Source: Phaseolus vulgaris
Taxonomy: Eukaryota; Streptophyta; Magnoliopsida; Fabales; Fabaceae
Length of the DNA: 64,000 nt
Assembly: GCF_000499845.2 (NCBI RefSeq)
Contig: NC_023750.2
Location: 10,121,599 to 10,185,598 of the forward strand
Direction of reading: 5' to 3'
In this document: one piece after another, positions 1-10,946 of the stretch
Position numbering within the stretch: position 1 is the first letter of the stretch
Layout of the letters: every line of letters begins with the position of its first letter
Made by a program: the position numbers and the translations under genes
Notes under the pieces: generated by a model
Told to the model about the DNA's origin: nothing
The model's input: the letters and a program-made list of their open reading frames with translations, nothing else
Databases searched by the model: none

Positions 1-2829
1 TTGGATCAGTTTCTCCTCAACAAATGAGTGCTTGGGCAAAAAGAATCTTACCTAATGGAGAGATAGTGGGGGAGGTAACAAAACCCTATACTTTTCATTA
101 TAAAACCAATAAACCTGAAAAAGATGGATTATTTTGTGAAAGAATTTTTGGGCCTATCAAAAGTGGGATTTGTGCTTGTGGAAATTATCGAGTAATCAGA
201 GATAAAAAGGACGATCCAAAATTTTGTGAACAATGCGGAGTAGAATTTATAGATTCTCGAATACGTAGATATCAAATGGGCTATATAAAACTGGCATGTC
301 TAGTAACTCATGCATGGTATTTGAAACGTCTTCCTAGTTATATTGCAAATCTTTTAGATAAACCTCTAAAAGAATTAGAAAGTCTAGTATATGGCGATGT
401 GTGATTTGATCAAAATTTTTATTGTACAGATTCCAAATAAGAAACTGTCATTTCAGTTAATTGGGATGCCCTGAATCTGACATGTCTCTTGGGCTGAATA
501 ACATGAAACTCAGAATTATGGATGTATTGAATACTCCCTAATAAAAAGGGAATTGGTCTAGGGTCAATTCAGTAACAAAAAAAAGATGAAATTAGAAATA
601 GAAATTTCTAACTCTACCCACCTCGTGAAAAAAAATCAATCTTTTGTCTTGTAGAATTAGCTATTCCATCCATCTTTTTTTTATAAAGAACTGAAATAAT
701 GTTCCAAATAAGTCAATATATCGTGGTTGCTAAAGTCTATATATCGCTTATAGGCTTAAGGACAGCCTGACATAACTATCGAGGCGGCGTTTGGACCTAA
801 AAGATCAAATGCAATGATACATAGACAAATAAATCTCTTATGAATTTGGGAATACTCCTTTATTTAATTTTCTTTTTTTTTCATTAATAAATTGAAGGAG
901 ATTCCGCATTCGAAGGGGGGTAGACTACTCAAGAATCTTACTTTTCGGTCTTCAAAGAGAATTGGATAAATAATTAAGAAAATCAATAAGAAAAAAAGAA
1001 TCCGTCACTGAAATGTTAATTGGTATTTATTGAGAACTTGAGTCAAGAGTAAACCTTTTTTTTCAGATTAGAGTTTTTTTTTTAGAATTTGAAAATGAAA
1101 AACCTTTCCTTTTTTTATTTTGTATAAATACTTGAGCCGGATGAGAGGAAACCTTCACGTCCGATTTTCAAAGGGGGAGATCTTATTGGATTGGATCCTA
1201 TCTAAATTTTTCGTTTGCTAGACCCGTAGTTAAAAAACCCACTTTCTTACGATTACGAGGTTCATTCGAATATGAAATCCAATCTTGGAAACACAGCATA
1301 CCACTTTTTTTTACTACCCGAGGTTTTGATATATTTCGAAATCGAGAAATTTCAAGCGGAGCTGTTGCTATCCGAGAACAATTAGCCGATCTGGATTTGA
1401 GAATTATTATGGATTATTCGTTGATAGAATGGAAAGAATTAGGGAAAGAGGGATCCCCGGACAATGAAAACGAATGGGAAGATCGAAAAGTTGGAAGAAG
1501 AAAGAATTTTTTGGTTCGACGTATAGAATTAGCTAAGCATTTTATCCGAACAAATATAGAACCAGAATGGATGGTTTTATGTCTCTTACCAGTTCTTCCT
1601 CCCGAATTGAGACCGATTATTCAAGTAGATGGGGGTAAATTAATGAGCTCGGATATTAATGAATTATATAGAAGAGTTATCTATCGGAATAATACTCTTA
1701 TCGATCTATTAACAACAAGTAGATCTACTCCAGGAGAATTAGTAATATGTCAGGAGAAATTGGTACAAGAAGCCGTGGATACACTTCTTGATAATGGAAT
1801 CCGCGGACAGCCGATGAGGGACGGTCATAATAAGGTTTACAAATCATTTTCTGATATAATCGAGGGCAAAGAGGGAAGATTTCGCGAGACCCTACTTGGG
1901 AAACGAGTTGATTATTCGGGTCGTTCTGTCATTATTGTAGGTCCATCACTTTCATTACATAGATGTGGATTGCCCGGCGAAATAGCAATAGAACTTTTCC
2001 AGACATTTCTAATTCGTGGTCTAATTCGAAAACATTTTGCTTCGAACATAGGAATTGCTAAGAGTAAAATTCGGCAAAAAGAACCGATTGTATGGGAAAT
2101 ACTTCAAGAAGTTATGCAGGGACATCCCGTATTGCTAAATAGAGCACCTACTCTGCATAGATTAGGTATACAGGCATTCCAACCCATTTTAGTAGAGGGG
2201 CGTGCTATTTGTTTGCATCCATTAGTTTGTAAGGGATTCAATGCAGACTTTGATGGCGATCAAATGGCTGTTCATGTGCCTTTATCTTTAGAAGCTCAAG
2301 CAGAAGCTCGTTTACTTATGTTTTCTCATACGAACCTCTTGTCTCCAGCTATCGCGGATCCAATTTCCGTACCAACTCAAGATATGCTTATTGGACTTTA
2401 CATATTAACGAGTGGGAATCGTCGAGGTATTTATTCAAATAGGTATAATCCACGGAATTGCAGAAATTTGAAAAATGAAAGAATTCCAAATAATAACTAT
2501 AAGTATACGAAAAAAAAGAACCTTTTTTTTGTAATTCCTATGATGCAATTGGAGCTTATCAACAGAAAAGAATAACCTTCGATAGTCCTTTGTGGCTCCG
2601 GTGGCGACTAGATCTACGCATTATTTCGTCAAGAGAAGTTCCTATCGAAGTTCACTATGAATCTTTAGGTACCTATCATGAAATTTATGGGCATTATCTA
2701 GTAGTAAGAAGTATAAAAAAACAAATGCGTTCTATATACATTCGAACCAATGTAGGTCATATTTCTTTTTATCGAGAAATCGAAGAAGCTGTACAAGGTT
2801 TTTGCCGGGCCTATTCATATGATATCTAA
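1..2829 (+). pseudogene. rpoC1: rpoC1 pseudogene: plastid-encoded RNA polymerase beta' subunit, N-terminal part, two exons
   Basis: The product is the beta' subunit of the plastid-encoded RNA polymerase. The window opens inside exon 1; the frame is already open at position 3, and the ATG at 24 is internal. Exon 1 ends at 398 and exon 2 runs from 1208, giving the family's usual joint after an Asp codon. Visible marks are the N-terminal zinc-binding cysteines (CACG and CEQCG) and the Mg-binding NADFDGDQM motif near 2242-2268. The exon 2 frame ends at 2575, but the expected C-terminal part continues in another frame to a stop at 2827-2829. The shift lies at the T run 2523-2530, or the A run just before it. 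The residue before the exon 1 end is Gly where Cys is usual. As a nuclear copy it should be silent; I am confident of the identity, less of the age. Confidence 0.9.
399..1207 (+). other. Group II intron of rpoC1 (809 bp), degenerate copy
   Basis: The intron begins with the group II signature GTGTG right after the exon 1 Asp codon and ends in AT before the exon 2 reading frame. A domain V-like hairpin is visible near 1132-1167, starting GAGCCGGATGAG and closing with GTCCGATTTTC; the closing arm is not perfectly complementary. In plastids this intron is removed by host maturases. Here it is useful as proof that the insertion was made from DNA. It contains no intron-encoded protein. Confidence 0.85.
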
Positions 2830-3030
2830 TCATATAGACGGTTGTATCTAAGATAAACAAATTGATGATACCGGTGTAAATTCAGGTCTTCATGATTTTA
2901 CAAGGAGCCTAGTTTTTAACTTTTTCAATTTATACACAAATTAAGATAAAGAAAAGGCAGTTTTTCAATCATTGACTCAAACCCATTGTTGAACTGAATC
3001 AATCCCACTGAGTGGAATAGGGAGGTACTT

Positions 3031-3084
3031 ATGGCAGAACGGACCAATCTAATGTTTCACAATAAAGTGATAGGTGGAACTGCC
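3031..3084 (+). pseudogene. rpoC2: rpoC2 start fragment (first 18 codons)
   Basis: An ATG at 3031, 201 bp after the rpoC1 stop, opens the conserved start of the plastid RNA polymerase beta'' subunit (MAER followed by a region with FHNKVI). Homology stops after codon 18, where the sequence changes to a palindromic repeat. This is the right-hand breakpoint of the plastid insertion. Confidence 0.85.
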
Positions 3085-3190
3085 TGGATAAATCCGTATG
3101 TAATTACATACGGATAAAAATCCGTATGTAAACCTGTTTTATATACGGATTTTGGGTCTTACATACGGATTTTGACTGTATGTAATTCCA
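3085..3190. repeat. Palindromic repeat cluster (ATCCGTATGTAA units) at the NUPT junction
   Basis: The 12-mer ATCCGTATGTAA at 3092-3103 is followed immediately by its exact reverse complement, giving a perfect 24-bp palindrome to 3115. Further copies or part copies, in both orientations, lie at 3119-3131, about 3143-3153 and 3160-3174. The cluster fills the gap between the plastid insertion and the truncated 3' end of the plant-mobile-domain gene. It could be the terminal region of a transposon that carried that gene. I do not recognise the family. Confidence 0.6.
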
Positions 3191-3194
3191 ATTT

Positions 3195-4039
3195 TTCTTG
3201 TAGTGATTGTCTCCTGGTACATGCACCCTCATACATCTCCCTCAACTAGCTTAGAGGCACATGTCCACCCCGACAATGACGAGTCTCAGCAGCTGCTACT
3301 CCTCGATCTACACGAAGTGAATCAACAAGCAAATCAGTCGCCGCAACTGCATCCAAGCTCAGGTACGTGTAAAATTGTCCGATAATTGGGAGGTGCAACA
3401 AATTTGACACATCATCCAATGTGATGGTCAACTCACCTACAGGAAGATGAAATGAATTTGTCTCGGGGTGCCACCTTTCTACAAAGGCACACAACAATCC
3501 TTTGTTTATCGTGTCATAGCTTGCCCCAATAAGTCCAACTAAACTTGACAACTCCATTGTAGGTAGTATCCGAGGATGAGGAGCACCCATCTTATTCATT
3601 TTTCGATCATGAGACACCAATTTTAACTCTCCTCAATCCTAATTTAACCAACCAAAATCATATAAAATATACAATTTAATGAACGAAAATCATATCAAAT
3701 TAACAGTGAACAAGTATCATAATACAACATATTTACTTACCACACCATTCATAATTGCATGACCACATGGTCTTCATAACCTGTCAACAGTGTCCCATCT
3801 CGTGGACCTCCAAGATAACCTTCACCTTTTAGTTCAGGTGCGTCTTCATCCTCCACCTCCATTTGGGGTTCAGCTTTTCCAGGTTCAACATGTTCTGCAT
3901 CTTCAGGTTCAACATGTTCTGCATCTTCATGTTCAACATGTTCTTCATCTTCATTAACATGTCTTCTTTTTCTTCTTCTTACAGAGGCTGTGGGATGTAG
4001 ACGATCACCTTGTGAACCTCCTCCCCTAGTCTTCACCAT
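3195..4039 (-). pseudogene. Plant mobile domain (MAIN-LIKE type) gene relic, two exons
   Basis: Exon 1 (4039 to about 3741) encodes MVKTRGGG, a basic stretch, acidic repeats (three near-identical H-V-E-x-E-D-A-E units) and a GGPRDGTLL motif typical of the start of legume MAIN-LIKE proteins. A GTAAG donor at 3740 and an AG acceptor at 3632-3633 frame a short intron. Exon 2 (about 3631-3195) carries the start of the plant mobile domain: a FVERWHPET motif followed by FHLPVGELTITLDD. A TAG at 3243-3245 replaces a Trp codon usual at that place, because family-like sequence continues in the same frame beyond it. A one-base shift also seems present just before the donor. The 3' half of the domain is missing, cut by the palindromic repeats. 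Such domains occur in host genes and in Mutator-like transposons; this copy is dead. Confidence 0.75.
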
Positions 4040-7000
4040 TTCTGTTCAATTACACCATTCAAGTTAAACCAAATTAAAAACTAATGAATAAGATGTTGAA
4101 CCAATATAAACACGAAACAACAAATATAAAATTCTATTGAAATCAAAAGAGAGAGAGAAAAAAGCATTGTATAAACAAATATAAATAAACTAAATAGACC
4201 AAAAAAAATATTAAAAGAAAAAAAAAGAAGCTCATTGCAAATCATATACGAAATCCAGAAGAATAAAAGAATATTTAAATCAGAATAAAATAACATTCTC
4301 AACAAACATTCAATTAAATATAATAATTTGTGAAGTAATAAAATTAGGATATAATTGAGTAATAGCGGTGACGTGAAAGAGATTTAAATATTGTATCTAA
4401 GATCACATCATAGATTCAAATCTTCATGTAAGAGCTTAACCAAAAATAGTAATGGTGTGGGACGTTGCATTTGATATGGTCCAATTAAATAAAATGCATT
4501 TTGGAATAGATTGGATGTTTGAGTTGTATATATTCATATTATATTGTAACTTCCATCATATTTAAATTGTAACTTCCATCATATTTATATCCCACTAGAA
4601 CACTTAACATTCGAAGATAGAAAAAGTCTTAGGATGAAGTTATATATGTTGAAGAAAGGATGACCATAAAAACACAAATCCGGATCCACAAATTCGGAAC
4701 CTTCTCGGATCCACAAACCTGGAATATTCCTAGAACCACAAATATGGGATTTTATCGAAAGCATAAATCCGGGATTTTACCGTATTTTGTGTTCCAAAAT
4801 TCTACTGGATTCTATAATTTGGAATGTGAGAAAGCACTTACGGAAACAAAAATCCATAAAAAAAACGGATGTGCAGATCTGAAAGCAAAGAAATTTACTT
4901 ACCTTTGTCAAGAGCACTCTAAATCACCAACAAAAAATGTGAGATTGAAAGGAGAATGATTTGGAGGTGCCGCTGCTGGTAAAACATGAAAGACACGAGT
5001 TGCGTAATCTGAGAGCATCCTTGCCTGCACCTCTTTAGGTTTTTTTTTTTATGTTAAGGATATTTCTAGAATTTTAAAAACTAATAAGGGTGATTTAGTC
5101 TTTGCATAAAAGTGTGGGGTTGTAGAAAGAAAAACGTGGGAGTGCAGGAAGAAACTGCTAAAATATATCTCATTTATTAATTACTACTAGAATCATTTAT
5201 TAATTACTACTAGAAAAGAGGCCCTTTGTAATTTTTTTAGGAAAATAAAATTACTAATAATGGTTAAAAAAAAGATAATAATGGTTTCTAATGTAGTGTT
5301 AGTGAAAGAGGTGATTGTTTTTATAATGTGAGTGTTATAAGGTGATGATTTTGTCATCATATATGCATAATAACAACAATTATAAATAAAAATATAAAAA
5401 TGTAGTCATGAATGCATCATAAATGTCCATAATAAAAATTTATAGGCTAACATATTAACATATTAGGATGATTATGAGAAAATTGTCATTGTTTTGGGAG
5501 TATATGACAACGATTGGGAAATAAACTTTCGTCGTTTGACATTTCTTTTATATTTTTGAAAGCAATCTAATGTACAAGTCATAACCAATAATGTATATAT
5601 ATATATATATATATATATAATCCTCATAAAAAAAATATTATAAATGTTAAGTTTTAAACATAAAATTTATAAGTGAAAGGTAAATTCTACAAAAGTATTG
5701 TAATATCATTTAACTTAATGTGATGCATTGATAAAATAAGTTGTTCACATAAATCTAAAGTAGTTATAATGGATTTAGAATTAAAAGACTAAACATACAT
5801 GAAATGTTGTAAAAAACAATAATTTAAAATTAATTCATACACTAGGCATAGTTTATTAATAATGAATTAGTTAAATAATTGTTTGGTCTCAATTTTTTTC
5901 AATATGAACTTGTACAATAGTTGTCATCCATTGCATTATATAATAATCATAATCAATACCCTCTAGTTTGAATATTCAATACCAATCTAAAACACATTTA
6001 ATTGACAAACAAAAATAAGAAAACAATGTATATTTCTTTGAAATTAATAACTTTGATATGCAATCATGTTAGTTTTTGTGATCTTGCACTTGATATACCC
6101 TTCAAAATGTTAGATCCAGAGTATGCACTAATAAGAAAAAAAAAATGGTTACGGGGCACCTAAAGAATGTAAGTACATAAATTGATGTTAATTACCAATT
6201 CACTATCTGTTTGAGATATGTGAGGGTTTCTTGGGGAATAAGCAGAACCATGCATTAGTCAAAAACATCACAAGTAGCTATGAGTGAGACTTGCATTGAG
6301 AGCATACTAATGTGTGCTGAATTAATTCAATCTCAATATGTATGTACATTTTGTAAACATTACAATAATTTAAACCTTGTTTAAATGCATGCAAAATTCA
6401 ATTTTGCAAACAAAGGTGTGACCATATCTCATTAAAAAAGATTTACTTTTTCTAGTTCATTAGTACATAACTTTTAAACAACATTTGATGCAATCCGATC
6501 TTGCATGCTCATGTGTAGATCTTCTTTTTCAATGTTTTTAATTTGAATTTCTTCAACGAAAGATGAATGATAGTAGAATCATGTAAGAACTATAGAAAAT
6601 TCCAAGAAGAAATGGAAATTATGAGTGAAATCTAAGTGAGGTTAGACTAACACTTAGTTTCTACCGTTAGGTTGGGCAACACTACTAGGAGGAGTCTAGA
6701 AATTTGTTTAGCAAAAAGATAATTCTAGAGAGAACCTTGACAAGTTGAATTGTCTAAAAAATTGGACAACAATTCTTTACTCAAATCAAAGTTAAAAATA
6801 CATGTACGAGAGACTCCTATTTAGAAGAGAAGAAACTTTCTCAGATTAGAGTGTGACAAGTGTCACCTCTTTATTGGCGTACATCTTTATTGGCGTTCAT
6901 TGGAGGAAAATCCTCTCCACTGAGGAAAGGACATCTCGACCTTCATGTCATCTTTGTCTATTTTCCTATTGTACACTCTACTATATTTTCTATTTACACT

Positions 7001-8160
7001 ATACTCTTTTTTTCTATTTACACCCTACTTTACTTGACCCAAAATACAAGGTCCAAAATAATTTTCAACTACTCTACAAAATTTACAAGACTAAGAAGAA
7101 GAAAAAGAATCTTCAATTTATGAGTGTTCCTCTCCAATAAAGCTCGATGTCCCTGTATCTTCTTAACCAAAAGTTTCGAGACTAAATGATTTCTATCAAT
7201 ATTTCTTAAATTTTTCAAAATTTTGACAATATTTCATATTGGTCTTCGATTTACCCGAAATGAAAGTGGCAATCAACCATAATCAAATATATATGCAGAG
7301 ATTAATATAAAATACAATCAACCTAATTTCATGAAATATATGTAATGTAAATTAAATATATATGTAATAATAAATTATTAAAAATTGATTAATCTTCTTA
7401 TCCTATTAAAGTGAACAATTCAAGATTCAATACATTATTATTAATCCTACATCATCTTATTTTTATATAAAATAAATCATAGAAAATTTTCAAATTAAGG
7501 CAGTATATAATTTTTATATTAAATCTTAAATGAAAAACTAAGGTTAACACGATACAACAACAATGTAAATTTTAATATCAAACAAAACAAAATAAATATA
7601 CACATTCAACAAACTAATTAAAAACAAATTATATTAAACAATTTTTATTTCAACTAAAATTTTGACAATATAACACTGCCTAATACCAATACATTGAAGA
7701 ATTCACTATTAAAACAATCTAAATATAAACAAAAATAATTAAAAAACAATCACCCCAATCATACAATTTTTTTTGAAAAAAAATAAAAACTAAAAGGAAG
7801 AAGAAAATGAAGTAGGAAATGTGAGCAACAGTAGCGGAGGGTGAGGAACATAGTGCAAAGGCGACCCAAGTGGAGCAACAACGACAGTGCAACAACAGTA
7901 GCACAGAGGGGCGACATAATTGTGAGAAGCGATAACTCATGTTGAAAACATACGAGTCTTAAATGAATGTGAACTATGATAGTCTAGGAGAGGCATGATG
8001 ATGTAGGGAGGGAGATAGTGGCCACCAAACAACAATCTTGATGAAGAAAGCAAAGCGAAAGAAGCAGAAAATGTTTTCATGTTTCTTTTCTGGAGCGAGT
8101 AGGGAAAAAGGTTATGTAAACAACTATATGAGGAAAAATTACAAGAATGGTATAATTTGA
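4040..8160. other. AT-rich stretch with no recognisable gene
   Basis: Open frames here are short and low-complexity. I see a 23-bp exact tandem duplication at 5170-5215, a dinucleotide repeat at 5594-5619 and runs of A/T. Positions 4660-4960 hold an open frame with repeated TCCG/CGGA-containing phrases, which may be the other flank of the element that carried the plant-mobile-domain gene. Around 6860-6920 two phrases containing TTTATTGGCG are repeated 13-14 bp apart. None supports a gene call. Confidence 0.5.
5594..5619. repeat. (TA)13 microsatellite
   Basis: An uninterrupted run of about thirteen TA dinucleotides lies in AT-rich intergenic DNA. Confidence 0.9.
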
Positions 8161-8239
8161 GACAAAAATACGTAAATGGGCAATTGCATAAAAAGTTATA
8201 AAAATGGGGAAGTCGTCATCGAGGAGCATGACTTGAATT

Positions 8240-8670
8240 TTTCAGCATCACTAAAGTCATACTCCACATATACGACTTCAACTTTGTCATTGATCCATCC
8301 AAAAGTCGTGCACACCAAATATGACTTCAATTGAAAAAATTCACATAGAAGTCGTCATGTATGATATGAATTTGATTAAGCCCTAATCCATATGACTTTA
8401 ATTAAGTCATAAAATACTCTAAAGTCGCTACTGCCTAACACGATTTCTGTGTAATTTATTTACATAGAAGTCGTCATCCCCTATGACAACTTCAATTCAT
8501 AAAAATATTTACAATATTAAGGCTTAATCAAAATTGTGTGCATGCATGCATGACGACTTTTATGTGAATTTTTTCAATTGAAGTCGTATTGGCTGTGCAC
8601 GACTTCAGCGGTGACAAAGTTAAAGTTGTATATGTGAAATACAACTTTGATTATGTTAAAAAATTAAAGT
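8240..8670. repeat. Imperfect long inverted repeat (foldback or MITE-like)
   Basis: The left arm (about 8240-8380) and right arm (about 8520-8670) are imperfect reverse complements. Both contain, in mirrored order, CACATATA, AACTTTGTCA, AGTCGTGCAC, GACTTCAATTGAAAAAATTCACAT and AAGTCGTCAT-type phrases, separated by a loop of about 140 bp. The word AAGTCGT or its complement recurs many times, also just outside the arms. No coding sequence is inside. The right arm abuts the 3' terminus of a LINE at about 8684. The structure could extrude a long hairpin or give a hairpin RNA; the family is unknown to me. Confidence 0.65.
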
Positions 8671-8683
8671 CATACTCCTTAAT

Positions 8684-9477
8684 TTTTTTATCAGCAAAAA
8701 ATAAATTAAATAAAAGAAATACTTCAAGAATGTCCCAACCTTTATACAAGTACCTGACCCAAGTAGGAGAAGAGCATACAAGAATTTGTGAGAATCTAAC
8801 CAACTGAAGCTAAGTACACCATCTATTACTAACACAAAAGCTGAAAAAAGCTCAGAACTTCATTGGTTTTACTGCTACATTCAATTAACAGCTAAACCAT
8901 ATGCACCTAACCCAATCAGCTTTGTAAAAAAACTCTTTTGTTTTGCTGCTCAATTTGTATAGGTTTTGCTCCAAGCATGCTTCTAAAACAACTTCCTGTG
9001 TAAACTCTATTCTTCCACCATCCTTTGTTCGTTCATTGCTTCCTCCATCCATCCTTACGTCCTTCTATGTGCTTCTGCTACAACCCTCATCTCAGTTCTG
9101 CATAATCCATCTACTTGCTAAGCTGAGTTGTTCTTCATTATACTGCACATTCTTCCTGGTGCCTTCAGAGCTTCATATCTATGAACAACTACCATATTCT
9201 TCTTCCTTTGCCTACAACAAGAAGCCACAAAAACCTTCCCCTTCCTAAACTAAGAGATATAGCAATTCAGATCCGAAACAATATGGTTCTGTGCAAAACT
9301 TAACACAACCAGATCTACAACGCTTAAACCAGAACCAAGGAAATTTGCATTTAGGCATAATTGTGTTGTCATGTTATAAACTAGACCATACATTCTACAA
9401 CCAACATCAACCCATAATGCCTCATACCACAACCTCCTTCCCTTGTCCCCATTCTATTATTCAGACAATGACGTAAG
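8684..9477 (-). mobile_element. L1-type LINE, 3' untranslated part (first segment of a split copy)
   Basis: Read on the minus strand the segment ends in TTTGCTGATAAAAAAA, the usual 3' terminus of this LINE group; another copy in this window ends in the same phrase at about 34973-34986. It lies 3' of the LINE coding relic at 19590-20765, and the Copia element 9478-19341 sits between the two. The combined 3' untranslated length (794 + 248 bp) is close to the roughly 1.05 kb of the copy at 32670-34996. No coding sequence is left in this segment. Confidence 0.6.
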
Positions 9478-10946
9478 TGTTGGGTCTATTAATGTCTAAG
9501 TTCAAGAGAAGAGGGGTGAATTGAACATATAAAATTTTCGCAACCACAAACTGTTTTTAGTATATCAGGGGTAAAAGAACATATTGATTTTAGAATGAAC
9601 AGATTGATTTTTACAAAACAGTCTAACACAAACAGAACTGCACCAGATAGTGAAAAATAGCTAAATCAGATTGGTTCACTTTTAACAGTATTGAAGAACA
9701 CACACTATGCCAAAAGAACAATCCAATTTATTCAACACAAGGCTTTATAGACAATGAATCTTTTACATGATTTTTATGAAGAAACCTGTTTGTTCTTAAT
9801 TCAATTACAAACTTATATTCAGAAGCTTTGTTTATGATTAGAGAATTTTTCCAGATTAAGAAGAACAATTTTTATTAAATCCAAAATTAACAGATTTGAT
9901 TTCAAATGAACAGATTTCGTTCTTGACAGAATTAAGTAAAACCAGAAACAAGTGCAGGGATGAGAAGAGAAAGACAAGAAAGTTTTTATACTGGTTCACT
10001 CATCAAGAGCTACGTCCAGTTCAACTTACTCCAAGGTGGAATCCACTAAAGCAGATACAAACAATTTCAGCATACACAACAGCTCTTGAACCCTTCAAGA
10101 ACTTCAACAAACACTGCTGAAAAACACTATTCCAGCATTCCTTGCACTCCAAGAAACCCTATCTAGAGTGACTAACACTTATACCTATTACAAGAATGAG
10201 TAAGGGAAAGATTACACCTGAAATTGTGTTGCAAGAACATAAACTAGTTGTTCTATTTGCTCCAAGACAGTACCAACACCTTCATCCAGCACAAGGTTCT
10301 TAAAAAACAAGCCCACATGTATATTTCTTTTGAAAAACCTTTGCAAAACCTTTTTAATCCTCTTCCTCACACACAAAATGTTTTATCTCTGTTGAAACTG
10401 TGATTGCTCAGCATTTTTTTTAATGTGAGAAAAGCATTTTGTTTTATAGAGAATAGATCTTAACCACTTTTCAAAAAATAGTTTCAGAGCAGTTATAAGA
10501 ACAACAAATTGATTCTAAAAACAACAGGTTAAATGTTAACAAAACTGCCAGCTCAGCTTAACTGAAATAACAAACTGAGCTTTACCTTTGGTGCCCTAAC
10601 AGAATTTCGAAAAGCCTTTTAACAGAGCAGAAATAAACCTATTGTTTCTCAAGAAAACAAATTTATTTTTGTACTTAATCAAACCTTTTAAGAAAACTTT
10701 AAAAAGCTTTTCCAAAACCATTTAACCACATCATGAGCTTGATCTTACTACCTTGATTTGGCATCTAGGATGGATCATGCAGCAAAAGGCAACCTTGAAT
10801 ACACACAAACCTAAAATACAGAATCATCTAAGACACATTGCAACCTTCAAAGCAAACGAGCTAAAGACTACATCAAACACACCAATGCAAAGTAGAGATG
10901 AGCTTCATCCATCTCCAACAGTAAGTACCCAAGACCAAGGCTATCA
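9478..10946 (-). repeat. 3' LTR of the Copia element
   Basis: The LTR starts TGTT and ends ATCA on the plus strand and matches 17857-19341 almost base for base. Relative to the other copy it lacks about 16 bp near 9650, where the right LTR has an extra GGATTAAGATCAGAT phrase. No polypurine tract lies beside it; Gypsy pol sequence abuts at 10947. Confidence 0.9.

Larger units (their letters stand above)
1..3084 (+). other. Plastid DNA insertion in the nuclear genome (NUPT), rpoC1-rpoC2 region
   Basis: The stretch is collinear with the plastid rpoB-rpoC1-rpoC2 operon: rpoC1 exon 1, its group II intron, exon 2, the rpoC1-rpoC2 spacer and 18 codons of rpoC2. The match then stops inside a codon series and palindromic repeats plus a nuclear plant-mobile-domain gene relic follow. 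A frameshift in rpoC1 and the abrupt junction argue for a nuclear copy rather than the plastid chromosome. The insertion starts before the window. The gene order and the presence of the intron show it came in as DNA, not as spliced RNA. An assembly chimera is the main alternative. Confidence 0.85.

Noticed and set aside
1..2829. rpoC1 as a functional plastid gene
   Set aside because: The frame is broken at a T run and the sequence joins nuclear repeats at 3085; a functional plastid gene would continue into full rpoC2.
4081..4305. Hydrophobic 74-codon frame on the minus strand, looks like a membrane protein
   Set aside because: The hydrophobicity comes from T-rich DNA (Phe, Leu, Ile codons); no promoter, partner or family.
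6853..7140. Two overlapping plus-strand frames of about 90 codons
   Set aside because: Low-complexity, Tyr/Phe-rich translation of AT-rich DNA with no domain or gene context.
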